This document shows positions 1 through 9,230 of a DNA stretch of 64,000 bases, one piece after another; positions within the stretch are counted from its first letter, which is position 1, and each line of letters opens with the position of its first letter. A program made the translations under genes and the position numbers. Location of the stretch: contig JAEUPZ010000018.1 in the NCBI GenBank assembly GCA_016789885.1, forward strand, positions 117,343 to 181,342. Direction: 5' to 3'. Under the pieces are notes generated by a model that was not told the origin of the DNA, made no database searches, and saw nothing but the letters and a program-made list of their open reading frames with translations. The DNA comes from Chromatiales bacterium. Its GTDB lineage: Bacteria > Pseudomonadota > Gammaproteobacteria > Steroidobacterales > GCA-2729495.

Positions 1-1562
1 GCCCGCTGGTTCGCGGTGAAGCCCTTCACCGCGGGCGACACCAGGAACCGGCGACCGTAGAAGAAAACCGGGATGGCCGGCTCGTCGGCGAAGAGCATCG
101 CCTCGGCCTTCGCCAGCGCCGCCCGGCGCTCGCCGTTGTCGAGCAGCGCGTTGGCCGACTTCAGGGCCGCGTCGTAGGCCGGGTTGCTGTACTTCGAGTA
201 GTTGCCGGTATTGCCGGTCTCGAGCAGGCCGAGGAACGTGTACGGGTCGTCGTTCGGCGCGAACCACGTGTAGCGGATCGCCTGGAACTTGCCGGTGCGG
301 GCGTCGCGATTCAGGCCGTTGAGGTCGCTCGCCACCGGGTTCGCCTGCACGCCGATGGCGCGCCACATGGCGGCCGTGGCCACGACGATGCGGCGGTTCT
401 CCTCCTGCGCCTCGTAGCGCAGCTCGAAGGCGAGCGGCTTGCCGGCGCCGTAGCCGGCCTCGGCCAGCAGCTTGCGGGCCTCGGCCTGGCGGGCGGGCAT
501 GGGCTGGCCGGCCCAGGCCGGCCGCGGCGGGCGGTAGCCGGCGACCGTGTCCGGCGTCAGCGTGTACGCCGGCCGCGCCCCGTCGGCGAGGAACTTCTTC
601 ACGAGCCCCTCGCGGTCGATGGCGAGCGACAGCGCCCGGCGCACGCGGGCGTCGCTGAAGGGCGCGGTACCGACGTTCAGCACCAGGTAACTGGTGGCCA
701 GCGCCGGGGCCGAGCTGATCTCCTTCGGCCGGGTCCGGCGCAGTTCCTCGAGGTCGTCGGCGGGGAAGTTGAAGACCAGGTCCAGCTCGCCGGCCAGGTA
801 GCGCTTGAGGCTCGTGTCGGCGTTGGCCGTCGGGTAGTAGATGACCCGGTCGATGGACACCTTCGCGGCATCGTAGAAATGCGGGTTCTTCTCGAGGGCC
901 ACGTAGCCCTGGGGCACGACCTCGGCGAGCCGGTAGGGCCCCACCGACAGGAACTGCCCCGGCCGCGTCCACTGGCGGCCGAACTTCTCGACCTGGGCCC
1001 GGGGCACCGGCGCGCCGACGTTCGACGCGAGGTTCTCGAGGAAGTACGGCGTCGGCCCCTCGAGGCGATAGATGACCGTGCGGGCATCGGGCGCCTCGAC
1101 GCCGAGGCTCTCGGGGGGCTGCTGGCCGCGGACGATGGCGCGGGCGTTCTTCACCGGGTAGAGGAACGACGCGAAGCGCGCCCCGGTCGCCGGGGTCACG
1201 AGCCGGCGCGCCGACCAGACGACGTCGTCGGCCGTCAGCGGGCTGCCGTCGGACCACTTGAGCCCGGGGCGCAGCGTGAACGTGTAGGTGAGCCCGTCGG
1301 GGCTCACGGTCCAGCGCTCGGCAAGGCCCGGCACCACCTGCGCCTCGCCGTCGAGGGCGGTCAGGCCCACGTTCAGGTCGTAGAGGATCGACGAAGCCGT
1401 GTTGCCCTGGGCGATGTGCGGGTCGAGGCTGTTGGGCTCGGCCGCCGTGCCCCGGCGCAGCGTGGTCGCGGCACCGGCCGTGGCGGCCACCAGGGCCAGC
1501 AGCAGCGTGGCGGCGGCCGCGCACCGGGGGCCTGGGCGGCGGGCGGAGGACAGGCCGGGCAT
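1..1562 (-). CDS. ABC transporter substrate-binding protein, family 5 (OppA/DppA-like), 3' end outside window
   Basis: Partial gene: the frame is open from the start at 1562 to the left window edge (about 520 codons), so the C-terminus is missing. It begins with a signal-peptide-like stretch (TLLLALVAATAGA) followed by AAEPNSLDPH. GLAERWTVSPDG, SDGSPLTADDVVWS and RVRRALSLAIDREGLVKK then appear in the order typical of periplasmic solute-binding proteins of the peptide/nickel family. The start ATG overlaps the stop of the upstream GntR gene (TGATG), so the two are probably translationally coupled. No permease or ATPase gene of the transporter is in view; they could lie beyond the left edge. The ligand cannot be read from the sequence. 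A peptide, opine or amide matching the neighbouring amidase-like protein is a guess. Confidence 0.9.
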   Translation of the reverse strand, partial: MPGLSSARRPGPRCAAAATLLLALVAATAGAATTLRRGTAAEPNSLDPHIAQGNTASSILYDLNVGLTALDGEAQVVPGLAERWTVSPDGLTYTFTLRPGLKWSDGSPLTADDVVWSARRLVTPATGARFASFLYPVKNARAIVRGQQPPESLGVEAPDARTVIYRLEGPTPYFLENLASNVGAPVPRAQVEKFGRQWTRPGQFLSVGPYRLAEVVPQGYVALEKNPHFYDAAKVSIDRVIYYPTANADTSLKRYLAGELDLVFNFPADDLEELRRTRPKEISSAPALATSYLVLNVGTAPFSDARVRRALSLAIDREGLVKKFLADGARPAYTLTPDTVAGYRPPRPAWAGQPMPARQAEARKLLAEAGYGAGKPLAFELRYEAQEENRRIVVATAAMWRAIGVQANPVASDLNGLNRDARTGKFQAIRYTWFAPNDDPYTFLGLLETGNTGNYSKYSNPAYDAALKSANALLDNGERRAALAKAEAMLFADEPAIPVFFYGRRFLVSPAVKGFTANQR

Positions 1563-2317
1563 CAGCGCGACTTCCGGGTCAGGTGGACGTGGTGGTTGTA
1601 GTAGTCGCCGCGATACCAGGCCACCAGCTTCTCGACGGGGCGGCGGCGGCTGTCGAAGACGACGAGGCGGATGTGCACCAGCGCCGCCCCCACCGAGGTG
1701 TTGAGCAGGCCGGCGAGCTTCGCGTCGGCCAGCGTCGCCCCGATGATCTGGTCGCACGAGGCGACGTCAACGCCCTTGCGCTCGAGCAGGTTCAGCATCG
1801 GGCTCTCGTTGAGCTCGCTCAGGTCGAAGCGCACCTTCAGGTCGTCGGGCACGTACGTGACGACATAGCCGATGGGCTCACGGTTCAGCAGCCGCACGTG
1901 GGAGGCGCGCTGCACCCGCGCGCCCTCGGGCAGCGCCAGGTCCTTGCGGGTCTCCGCGTCGGCCGGCACCTCGAGCACCTCGGCATGGGCGACACGGGTG
2001 TTCTTGCCGAGCCGCTCGACCTTGCGCAGCAGCTGCTCCATGTCGCCGATGACCGGCGCGTCGGCCAGGTCGTCGACCACGAAGGTGCCGCGGCCGGCCT
2101 GGCGGGTGACCAGCACCTCGTCGACCAGCAGGTCGACGGCCTTGCGCGTGGTGATGCGCGAGACGTCGAAGAGCTCGCAGAGCTCGGTCTCGGTGGGCAG
2201 CTGGCTGCCGGGCTTGTAGACGCCCTGGAAGATCCAGTCGCGGATGGCCGAGTAGACCTGGACGTAGCGGGGGCTGCGCCCGGCCTGGACGGCCAGCTCG
2301 CGGGCACGGACGGCCAC
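1562..2317 (-). CDS. GntR-family transcriptional regulator with UTRA ligand domain (HutC type)
   Basis: The N-terminal winged helix (YVQVYSAIRDWIFQGVYKPG, LPTETELCELFDVSRITTRK, RQAGRGTFV) is a textbook GntR DNA-binding domain. It is followed by a UTRA ligand-binding domain of about 150 residues (RASHVRLLNREPIGYVVTYV, ESPMLNLLERKGV, ALVHIRLVVFDSRRRPVEK). I chose GTG at 2317 (VAVRARELAV, 251 aa). The longer frame from 2398 would run through the divergent promoter region and into the neighbouring coding start. The gene is divergent from the amidase-like gene at 2376 and leads into the binding-protein gene, so it probably controls both. An inverted repeat at 2339-2354 between the two starts is a candidate operator. 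Confidence 0.9.
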   Translation of the reverse strand: MAVRARELAVQAGRSPRYVQVYSAIRDWIFQGVYKPGSQLPTETELCELFDVSRITTRKAVDLLVDEVLVTRQAGRGTFVVDDLADAPVIGDMEQLLRKVERLGKNTRVAHAEVLEVPADAETRKDLALPEGARVQRASHVRLLNREPIGYVVTYVPDDLKVRFDLSELNESPMLNLLERKGVDVASCDQIIGATLADAKLAGLLNTSVGAALVHIRLVVFDSRRRPVEKLVAWYRGDYYNHHVHLTRKSR

Positions 2318-2338
2318 GGTCAGGCGAAACGTATTAAG

Positions 2339-2354
2339 ATCATGCCAATATGAT
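2339..2354. promoter_or_regulatory. Inverted repeat in divergent intergenic region, candidate GntR operator
   Basis: ATCAT, six bases, ATGAT forms a perfect 5-bp inverted repeat in the only A+T-rich stretch between the gntR-like gene and the amidase-like gene. The position between divergent starts fits an autoregulatory operator. Assignment to the adjacent GntR protein is inference. Confidence 0.4.
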
Positions 2355-2375
2355 AACCTCAATCCGGGGGATGAG

Positions 2376-3434
2376 ATGACCGATACTACCGAACCCATGG
2401 TCCGCGCCGATGGGACCTACCCGACTGTCCCGCTGCGCCAGGACGCCATCACCGTCGCGGTGGTCCAGACCCGCGTGCAGGGCGTGAACGGCTCCAGCCC
2501 GGGGCCGGACCTCAAGCGCAACCTCGACTACTTCCTCGAGTGCATCGACATCGCGCAGGGCTACGGCGGCCGCGCCGACCTGCTGCTGTTCCACGAGTTC
2601 CCGATCACCGGGTTCTCCGAGTGGACCCGCGACCAGCACTACGCCATCGCCCTCGACATGGGCGGGCCCGAGATCGAGGCCGTCGCGAAGAAGGCGAAGC
2701 AGTACAACTGCTACATCGTCTTCGGCACCTACGCCAAGGACACGGTCAACTGGCCGGGGCACATCCTGCACCTCATGGTCATGGCCAAGCCCGACGGCAG
2801 CGTCGTGAGCCACTGGAAGCAGCGCAACGTGCGCGGCATGTTCCCGGGCTCCGAGCAGTACACGTCGGTGATCTACGATGTCTACGACCGCTTCGTCGAG
2901 ATGTACGGCCTCGACGCCGTCATCCCCGTCGAGCGCACCGACATCGGCAACATCGGCATGTCGGCCGTGCAGTTCGAGCCGGAGCTCTTCCGCTGCATGG
3001 CCTTCAAGGGCGCCGAGATCATCTGCCGGGTCGCCACCGGCGGCTTCGAGTACGACGACATGCGCCTGACGTCGTACCACAACGGCCTCTACACGCTGAT
3101 CTGCAACAACTCGGTCAGCACCCACGGGCGCAACCCGGGGTTCTTCGAGGACACCAACTACGGCGGCCCGGGCCGGTCGGCGATCTTCGGGCCCCGGGGC
3201 ATCGAGCTCGCCAAGGCCGGCATGTTCGAGACCAAGGTCCTGGCGCGGCTGCCCATCGCCGAGTTCCGCGCCCGCCACCGCATCCCCGACCTGCACCTGC
3301 GCCTGTACGAACCCGTGTTCGCGCAGTACCGGGAGCGCTACGAGCCCAACGGCTACCTGACGTACCTGCCGAAGGACAAACGCGATGCATTCCGATACTT
3401 CCAGGAACGTTCTCGCTGGACCCACTTCTGGTGA
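2376..3434 (+). CDS. Carbon-nitrogen hydrolase (nitrilase superfamily, aliphatic amidase/formamidase-like) with displaced Cys
   Basis: 352 residues, preceded by GGGGG five bases before the ATG. The superfamily frame is clear: LLLFHEFPITGFSEW supplies the catalytic Glu (E74) and HWKQRNVRGMFPG the catalytic Lys (K148). The nucleophile loop reads PELFRCMAFKGAEIICRVAT. Aligned by eye without gaps to the amidase pattern (PEIWR..AMKGAELIVRC), the nucleophile Cys falls on Val219, and the nearest Cys (C217) sits two residues earlier. The protein may therefore be inactive, use C217, or belong to a divergent subfamily. It is divergent from the gntR-like gene and overlaps the downstream TetR gene by 50 bases, so these form one transcription unit. 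The neighbouring transporter, binding protein and reductase suggest catabolism of an amide or nitrile; the substrate is unknown. Confidence 0.85.
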   Translation: MTDTTEPMVRADGTYPTVPLRQDAITVAVVQTRVQGVNGSSPGPDLKRNLDYFLECIDIAQGYGGRADLLLFHEFPITGFSEWTRDQHYAIALDMGGPEIEAVAKKAKQYNCYIVFGTYAKDTVNWPGHILHLMVMAKPDGSVVSHWKQRNVRGMFPGSEQYTSVIYDVYDRFVEMYGLDAVIPVERTDIGNIGMSAVQFEPELFRCMAFKGAEIICRVATGGFEYDDMRLTSYHNGLYTLICNNSVSTHGRNPGFFEDTNYGGPGRSAIFGPRGIELAKAGMFETKVLARLPIAEFRARHRIPDLHLRLYEPVFAQYRERYEPNGYLTYLPKDKRDAFRYFQERSRWTHFW

Positions 3435-4140
3435 CGCGGGCGACCCGGCCCCGGTGCGACCGGGGTCGGGCAGCGCGCGCACCCGCGAGCAGCTGATCCT
3501 CGCGGCCGAGCGGCTGTTCGCCATCCACGGCATCGACACGGTCTCGCTGCGGCAGATCAACACCGAGGCCGGCCAGCGCAACTCGTCGGCGGCGCACTAC
3601 CACTTCGGCTCGAAGGAGGCGCTGATCCGCGCCATCTACGACTACCGGCTCGGCCGCATCGACGACCGCCGCCGCGAGCTGCTCGACTCACTCTCCGCCC
3701 GCGGCCTCGAGGACCAGCCCCGCGCGCTCATCGAGACCCTGGTGCAGCCCATCATCGAGGAGATCGACGGCACGCCGGGCGGCGCCAACTACATCCGCTT
3801 CCTGGCCCAGGTCTTCGCGCACCCGTGCCTCGAGCTGCGCACGGTGCTGCGCAGCCACTTCGCCGAGTCCATGGGCCGCATCTACTACCGCCTGCGCATG
3901 CTCATGCCGTCGGTCCCCGACGAGATCTTCGCCTCGCGCTTCAGCCTCGCCTGGGAACTCGTCGTGAGCGCCCTGGCCGACCGGGCCCGGCAGCTCGAGG
4001 CCGACGGCGATGGCCCCGCCATCTACCGGCAGCCGGCGCTCTTCATCGACAACCTGGTGGACGCGGCCGAAGCCCTGCTGACGGCGCCGGTCTCGACGAC
4101 GACCCAGCGCGAGCTCGCCCTCCTGCGCCCGGGCGGCTGA
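3385..4140 (+). CDS. TetR/AcrR-family transcriptional regulator
   Basis: 251 residues. After a Gly/Pro/Ser-rich leader of about 30 residues comes a TetR helix-turn-helix: REQLILAAERLFAIHGIDTV, SLRQINTEAGQRNSSAAHYH, FGSKEALIRAIYDYRL. The rest is a helical ligand-binding domain without recognisable specificity. The start at 3385 has AAGGA about eight bases upstream and lies inside the end of the amidase-like gene. An alternative GTG at 3454 would remove most of the leader. It probably regulates this cluster, making it the second regulator here beside the GntR protein. Confidence 0.9.
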   Translation: MHSDTSRNVLAGPTSGDAGDPAPVRPGSGSARTREQLILAAERLFAIHGIDTVSLRQINTEAGQRNSSAAHYHFGSKEALIRAIYDYRLGRIDDRRRELLDSLSARGLEDQPRALIETLVQPIIEEIDGTPGGANYIRFLAQVFAHPCLELRTVLRSHFAESMGRIYYRLRMLMPSVPDEIFASRFSLAWELVVSALADRARQLEADGDGPAIYRQPALFIDNLVDAAEALLTAPVSTTTQRELALLRPGG

Positions 4141-4183
4141 CGCCCCGGCGCGCACCCGGCCGACTGCTGGCCACCCCCGGTCG

Positions 4184-5515
4184 ATGCCCGCCCCTGCCCC
4201 CGCCGGACAGCGCCTCGGCATCTTCAGGCTGGCCCCCGGCTGGACCCGGGGCAATGCCGCCAGCGTCTGGTTCGCCTCCCTCACCACCATCGGCCTTGCC
4301 GCGTTCCTGAGCATCGGCCAGCCGTACCTGCTGAACGAGGTGCTGCAGGTCCCGGCCGCCGAACAGGGCCGGCTGACCGGCGCGCTGGGCCTCGTGCAGG
4401 AGCTCATCGTCATCACGCTGGCCGGCTTCGTCGGCGCCTGGTCCGACCGCACGGGCCGCCGCCCCCTGCTGTGCCTCGGCCTCGTGCTGATGGGCGCGGG
4501 TTACGTGGTGTTCCCCTTCGCCGGCAGCGAGGTGGAGCTCGTCGCCTACCGGCTGCTCTTCGCCGTGGGGGTCGCCATGGCGCCGCTGATGATGCAGGCC
4601 TGTGTCGTCGACGCCATCGAGGAACAGTCCCGCGCGCGCTGGGTCGGCAGCAACAACCTGCTGCAGGGGCTGGGCGTGGCGCTGGTCTCGTTCGTCCTGG
4701 CCGCCTCCTTCGGCTGGTTCCAGCGGCAGGGCGCCACGCCGGTGGCCGCCGCCCGCTACGGCTTCTGGTGTGCCGCCGCCCTGGCGCTGGTGGCGGCCGG
4801 CGTACTGGCGCTGGGCCTGCCGCGCGGCGCCCCGGTCGGCGCCGTCGCCAGGCGACAGCCCGTCCACCGGCAGATGGGCGAGGCCCTGCGCCTCGCGACC
4901 CGCAGCCCGGTGCTGGCAGTCACCTACGGCGCGGCATTCATCGGTCGGGGCGACTTCACGATCATCGGCGCGTTCCTGTCGCTGTGGATCACCCAGGCCG
5001 GCATCGAGCGGGGCATGACGCCGGCCGAGGGCGCGGCGCTCGGCGGGCGTCTCTTCGGCACCGTGCAGCTGGCGGCCGTCGGCTTCGCCTTCTTCTTCGG
5101 GATGCTGACCGACCGGGTCCGTCGCATCACGGGCCTGTGCGTGGCGCTGGCGATCGCGACGGCCGGCTACGTGCTGCTCGGGACCGTGGCCGATCCCTTC
5201 GGCCCGGGCTTCGTGCCCATCGCCGTGCTGGTGGGCATGGGCGAGGTCAGCGTCATCGTCGCCAGCAGCGCGCTGCTGGGCCAGGAGGCGCCCCGGGACA
5301 ACCGCGGGCCGGTCATCGGCTTCTTCAATGCCGTCGGCGGGCTCGGCATCCTGTTCGCCACGGGCGTCGGTGGCATCGTCTTCGATACCATCGGCCGCAC
5401 CGCCCCCTTCACCATGATGGGGCTGCTGAACCTGCTGCTGCTGGTGGCCGCGCTGGCCGTGCGGGCCCGCCTGCCCGCCGCAGCGCCGGTGACCGCCACC
5501 CCGCGAGGAGACTGA
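4184..5515 (+). CDS. Major facilitator superfamily transporter
   Basis: 443 residues with about 12 hydrophobic segments. A typical MFS loop 2-3 motif (GFVGAWSDRTGRRPLLCLGL) follows the second segment, and a second-half counterpart reads FFFGMLTDRVRRITGLCVAL. The gene lies between the TetR gene and an aldo/keto reductase gene, whose start is five bases after the stop, so the two are co-transcribed. A role in moving the cluster's substrate or product across the inner membrane is likely; the ligand is unknown. Confidence 0.9.
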   Translation: MPAPAPAGQRLGIFRLAPGWTRGNAASVWFASLTTIGLAAFLSIGQPYLLNEVLQVPAAEQGRLTGALGLVQELIVITLAGFVGAWSDRTGRRPLLCLGLVLMGAGYVVFPFAGSEVELVAYRLLFAVGVAMAPLMMQACVVDAIEEQSRARWVGSNNLLQGLGVALVSFVLAASFGWFQRQGATPVAAARYGFWCAAALALVAAGVLALGLPRGAPVGAVARRQPVHRQMGEALRLATRSPVLAVTYGAAFIGRGDFTIIGAFLSLWITQAGIERGMTPAEGAALGGRLFGTVQLAAVGFAFFFGMLTDRVRRITGLCVALAIATAGYVLLGTVADPFGPGFVPIAVLVGMGEVSVIVASSALLGQEAPRDNRGPVIGFFNAVGGLGILFATGVGGIVFDTIGRTAPFTMMGLLNLLLLVAALAVRARLPAAAPVTATPRGD

Positions 5516-5519
5516 CACC

Positions 5520-6467
5520 ATGCAGATGAAACCGCTCGGCGCAACGCCGCTCCAGGTCTCGACCGTCGGCATCGGCTGCATGAACTTCGGCACCATGTGC
5601 GACCAGGCGGCGACGGACGCCATCGTCGCCACGGCCCTCGACGCCGGCGTGAACCTGTTCGACGTGGCCGACATCTACGGCGGCCGCATGGGCGTGTCCG
5701 AGGGCATGCTCGGCCGCGCCCTGGGCGACCGGCGCCGCGACGTGGTGATCGCCACGAAGTTCGGCGCGAAGCTCGGCGGTGGCGGCGGGTCTGCACCCGG
5801 CGGCGGCAGCCGCGACTACATCACGGCCGCCGTCGAGGCGAGCCTCACGGCGCTCGGCACGGACTACATCGACCTGTACCAGCACCACTTCCCCGATGCC
5901 GGCACGCCGGTGGAGGAAACGCTGCGGGCCCTCGACGAACTGGTCCGCAGCGGCAAGGTGCGCTACGTCGGCTGCTCGAACTACAGCGGCGCGCAGCTCG
6001 CCGCCGCCCTCGACGCCGCGGCCGACCTCGGGCTCGCGCGCTTCGCCACGGCCCAGAACCGCTACAGCCTCATCACCCGCGACATCGAGCGCGACCTCGT
6101 GCCGGTGTGCACGGCGCGCCGCGTGTCGGTGCTGCCCTACTTCCCGCTGGAGAGCGGCCTCCTGTCCGGCAAGTACCGGCAGGGCGAGCCGCTGCCGGCC
6201 GGCTCGCGGTTCGCGAAGTGGCGCGGCGGCGGCACGTTTGCCTCGGAGGCGCGTTACGCGCTGGTGGAGCGGCTGCGGGCCTGGGGCGAGGCCCGGGGCG
6301 TGGGCGTGCTGGACATCGCCATGGGCTGGCTGGCGTCCCGGCCCTGGGTCGGCAGCGTCATCGCCGGCGTGACCCGGCCGGAGCAGGTCACGGCCAACGT
6401 GGCCGCCGCCGCCTTCGCGCCCGATGCCGCCGCCGACCGCGAGATCGACGCCCTCATCGCCGGCTGA
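5520..6467 (+). CDS. Aldo/keto reductase
   Basis: 315 residues forming an (alpha/beta)8 oxidoreductase of the aldo/keto reductase superfamily, NAD(P)H dependent. The catalytic tetrad is visible: Asp48 and Tyr53 in NLFDVADIYGG, Lys80 in VIATKFG, and His123 in DLYQHHFPD. The C-terminal ALVERLRAWGEARGVGVLDI and SRPWVGSVIAGVTRPEQV are typical of YajO/Gcy-like members. GAGGAG precedes the start. It is the last gene of the plus-strand unit and ends three bases before the convergent TonB-receptor stop. The physiological carbonyl substrate is not known. Confidence 0.92.
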   Translation: MQMKPLGATPLQVSTVGIGCMNFGTMCDQAATDAIVATALDAGVNLFDVADIYGGRMGVSEGMLGRALGDRRRDVVIATKFGAKLGGGGGSAPGGGSRDYITAAVEASLTALGTDYIDLYQHHFPDAGTPVEETLRALDELVRSGKVRYVGCSNYSGAQLAAALDAAADLGLARFATAQNRYSLITRDIERDLVPVCTARRVSVLPYFPLESGLLSGKYRQGEPLPAGSRFAKWRGGGTFASEARYALVERLRAWGEARGVGVLDIAMGWLASRPWVGSVIAGVTRPEQVTANVAAAAFAPDAAADREIDALIAG

Positions 6468-6470
6468 GGC

Positions 6471-9062
6471 TCAGAACCGCAGCTGCAGCTCGAGGCCGTA
6501 GTCCCGTCCCCGCTTCGGGTTCAGCGAGAAGAGCCGCGGGTCGCGGTCGTTCAGCAGGTTGCCGTAGGCGTTCAGCGGGTAGTTGACGTCGGTCAGGCCG
6601 AAGTTGATGAAGTCGAGCGCCGCCAGCGGCGTGTCGTCGTCGGTCAGGTTGCGCACGTAGGCCGTGGCGGTCCAGCGCCGGCCCCGCACGCCGACCCGCA
6701 GGTTCAGCAGTTCCTCGGCGCCGATCCAGGCCAGGTTCGTGGCGCTCGAATACCGCTTGCTGTTGTAGACGTAGTCGGCGTTGACGAAGGCGTCGAGCCC
6801 CGGCTCCAGGGGCACGACGAGGTTCGCGCCCAGCACCAGCGTGTTGCGCGGCACGCCGGGCACCGAGTGGTCCTCCAGGTCGCCATCGCCCGTCGTCTCC
6901 TCGAGCACCGAATCCTGGCCCTCGACGTAGCGCGAGTCCGTGTAGCCGTAGTTGGCCACCAGCGTGAGGTTGTCGGTCACGCGCCAGGCGGTCTCGAGCT
7001 CGAGGCCCCGCACCTGCGACTTGCCCACCGGCCGGATGATCGTGGTCGTCAGGTACGTGCCGGTGTTCTGCAGGATGTTGGCCAGCGTGAACAGGCCCTG
7101 GTTGTCCCAGTCGATGTAGTAGAGCGCCAGGTTCGCGCTGACGCGGCCGTCGAAGAGCGTCGTCTTGGCGCCGAGCTCGTAAGTCCACTGCTCCTCTTCG
7201 GGCACGACGCCGAGCGGCTCGGGCAGGCAGGGGCTGACGAGCAGCGGCTGGCCGGGGCCGGCCGGCGGCGTGCAGCCCTCGAGGGCCGCGGTCGTCGCGT
7301 CCGGGCGGATGCCGCTGCGGAAGAACTCGGTGTTGAAGTCCCCCGGCTTGTTGCCCTTCGCGACGAGGCCGTAGAGGGTCAGGTCCGCGGCGGGCTTCCA
7401 GCGCAGCGTGACCCGGGGCGTGAAGGCATCGAAGGTCGCCTCGGCCCGGTCCGGCGCGCACACCGGCGGCTGGCCCGGCACCTCCGGCAGGCAGGTGCCG
7501 AGGCTGCCGCCGCGGGCGGTCTTTTCGTCCCGGGCATAGCGGCCCTCGACGGTCAGCGTGACCTCCTCGGTCAGGTCGAACTCGACGCTGCCGAAGACGG
7601 CCTTGTTGGTGATGTCGAAGAAGGATGATGGCGGGTAGTCGGTGGAGTCGCGGTTGAAGATGACCGCCGGCCCCGGCAGGCTGCGCTGCTTGTTCTCGCG
7701 GTCCTGGTCGTACCAGTACAGGCCCGCCTGGGCCCGCAGCCGCCGGTCGGCAGGCGTCTCGACGCGGAACTCCGCCGCCCGGTCCTCGACGTAGCGGTAG
7801 TTGTCGAAGTGGAAGAGCCCCCACACGGCGCGCGTCTCGGTGTGGTCGAGGTCGAAGTACTGCTGGAAATCGTCGTCGTTCCAGGCGAGGCGCGTCGTCA
7901 GGCGGAAGCCACCCAGGTCCTGCACGTACTCGCCGAGCAGCCGGCGCTGGGTGCGGAAGGTGCCCGGCTCGGCGGGATCCGTGCTGTACTGGTCCAGCGT
8001 CTCGGGCGTGGCGAAGATCGCCGTCACGCCCTCGCGGAAGTCCGGCAGGTTGATGCGGTTGACCAGGCCCTTCGCCGACCACTCGCCGCACCAGTAGCCC
8101 TGGGTCGTCGCGTACCAGGGTTCGCCCGCCGTCGCCGGCGTCGGCAAATAGCAGTTCAGGTCGGCGGCGATCACCGACGGGAAGTGCGTGTCCTCGCCCC
8201 GGGTCCAGCCGAACTTCAGGCTCAGCTCGCCGCCCTCCCAGGGCTTCGCGACCAGCTTGCCGAGCAGGTCGAGGGTTTCCTCGCCGCCGAGCTCGCTGCT
8301 GTCGCCGCTGGTGGTCGGGTCCTGCAGGAACTGGCGGAACGGCACGCGGTCAGGCCGCGGATCGCTCTCGTAGCTCGCCTGGCCCTCCTGCAGGGCGTTG
8401 CGCCACTGGCCGCCGTACTCGTTCCACGAGCCCGAGACCATGAAGTACAGGCGGTCCTCGACGACGGGGCCCGCCAGCCACCCGCCGGCGATGTACTCGC
8501 CGCTGGTGCCGGCGCGGCCGTTGAACTCGCCCTTCAGTTCGTCGGTGGGCCGCCGCGTGACGTAGTTGACCGCCCCGGCGAAGGTCGCGCGCCCGAACTG
8601 CGCCGACTGCGGCCCGCGCAGGATCTCGACGCGCTCGACGGCGCTGGTGGTGGCCGCCGCGATGCTGCCGGACACGAACACGCCGTCGATGAAGTACGAG
8701 GCGTTGGGCTCGCCGCGGGTATTCGGCCCCGCCATGCCGCGGATGATGGGGCGGTCGATGTCGCGCCCCGTCTGGGGCAGCGTGCGGAAGCCGACCGTGA
8801 AGGTGGCGACGTCGTAGTCGCTGGTCAGGCCCTTGGCGATGAGCTGGTCGGACGAGAAGGCCGCCACGGACAGCGGCACGTCCTGCAGCGTCTCCTCGCG
8901 CTTGCGGGCGGTGATGACGATCTCGTTCGGGACCGTGGCCGCCTCCGCGAGTGCCCCGGGGCCGGCCACGTCGCCGGCGGCCCGGCCCGGCAGCAGCGCG
9001 AGCCCGCAGAGGCCCGGCAGCCACCAGACACCGCGGCGCGTGCCCTGCGACTGCAGTGGCAT
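6471..9062 (-). CDS. TonB-dependent outer-membrane receptor
   Basis: 863 residues. A signal peptide is followed by a TonB-box/secretin-like opening (NEIVITARKREETLQDVPLS). Next comes a plug domain (RPIIRGMAGPNTRGEP, SAVERVEILRGPQSAQFGR, GAVNYVTRRP) and a long beta-barrel of alternating residues ending in an aromatic residue (LELQLRF). This is the architecture of the Caulobacter/sphingomonad-type TBDRs that import organic nutrients or siderophores; no ligand-specific signature was recognised. A run of G residues gives a strong ribosome site just before the start. The MFS gene upstream on the same strand (9231-10568) may be functionally linked. Confidence 0.93.
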   Translation of the reverse strand: MPLQSQGTRRGVWWLPGLCGLALLPGRAAGDVAGPGALAEAATVPNEIVITARKREETLQDVPLSVAAFSSDQLIAKGLTSDYDVATFTVGFRTLPQTGRDIDRPIIRGMAGPNTRGEPNASYFIDGVFVSGSIAAATTSAVERVEILRGPQSAQFGRATFAGAVNYVTRRPTDELKGEFNGRAGTSGEYIAGGWLAGPVVEDRLYFMVSGSWNEYGGQWRNALQEGQASYESDPRPDRVPFRQFLQDPTTSGDSSELGGEETLDLLGKLVAKPWEGGELSLKFGWTRGEDTHFPSVIAADLNCYLPTPATAGEPWYATTQGYWCGEWSAKGLVNRINLPDFREGVTAIFATPETLDQYSTDPAEPGTFRTQRRLLGEYVQDLGGFRLTTRLAWNDDDFQQYFDLDHTETRAVWGLFHFDNYRYVEDRAAEFRVETPADRRLRAQAGLYWYDQDRENKQRSLPGPAVIFNRDSTDYPPSSFFDITNKAVFGSVEFDLTEEVTLTVEGRYARDEKTARGGSLGTCLPEVPGQPPVCAPDRAEATFDAFTPRVTLRWKPAADLTLYGLVAKGNKPGDFNTEFFRSGIRPDATTAALEGCTPPAGPGQPLLVSPCLPEPLGVVPEEEQWTYELGAKTTLFDGRVSANLALYYIDWDNQGLFTLANILQNTGTYLTTTIIRPVGKSQVRGLELETAWRVTDNLTLVANYGYTDSRYVEGQDSVLEETTGDGDLEDHSVPGVPRNTLVLGANLVVPLEPGLDAFVNADYVYNSKRYSSATNLAWIGAEELLNLRVGVRGRRWTATAYVRNLTDDDTPLAALDFINFGLTDVNYPLNAYGNLLNDRDPRLFSLNPKRGRDYGLELQLRF

Positions 9063-9230
9063 GCGCTCCCCCCCTCACTGCCAGCTCCCCCCGGAGCCAG
9101 CTTCACGGGATGCTACCACCGCGATTTTGGCGACGCAGCATCGGGCGGGATGCCACAGGGGCCCGCCGGCGGCGGCCGTCAGGTCCGCCGTCCCGGCCGG
9201 AAGGCGGGCACGGCCGGCCCCGGCCCGGCG

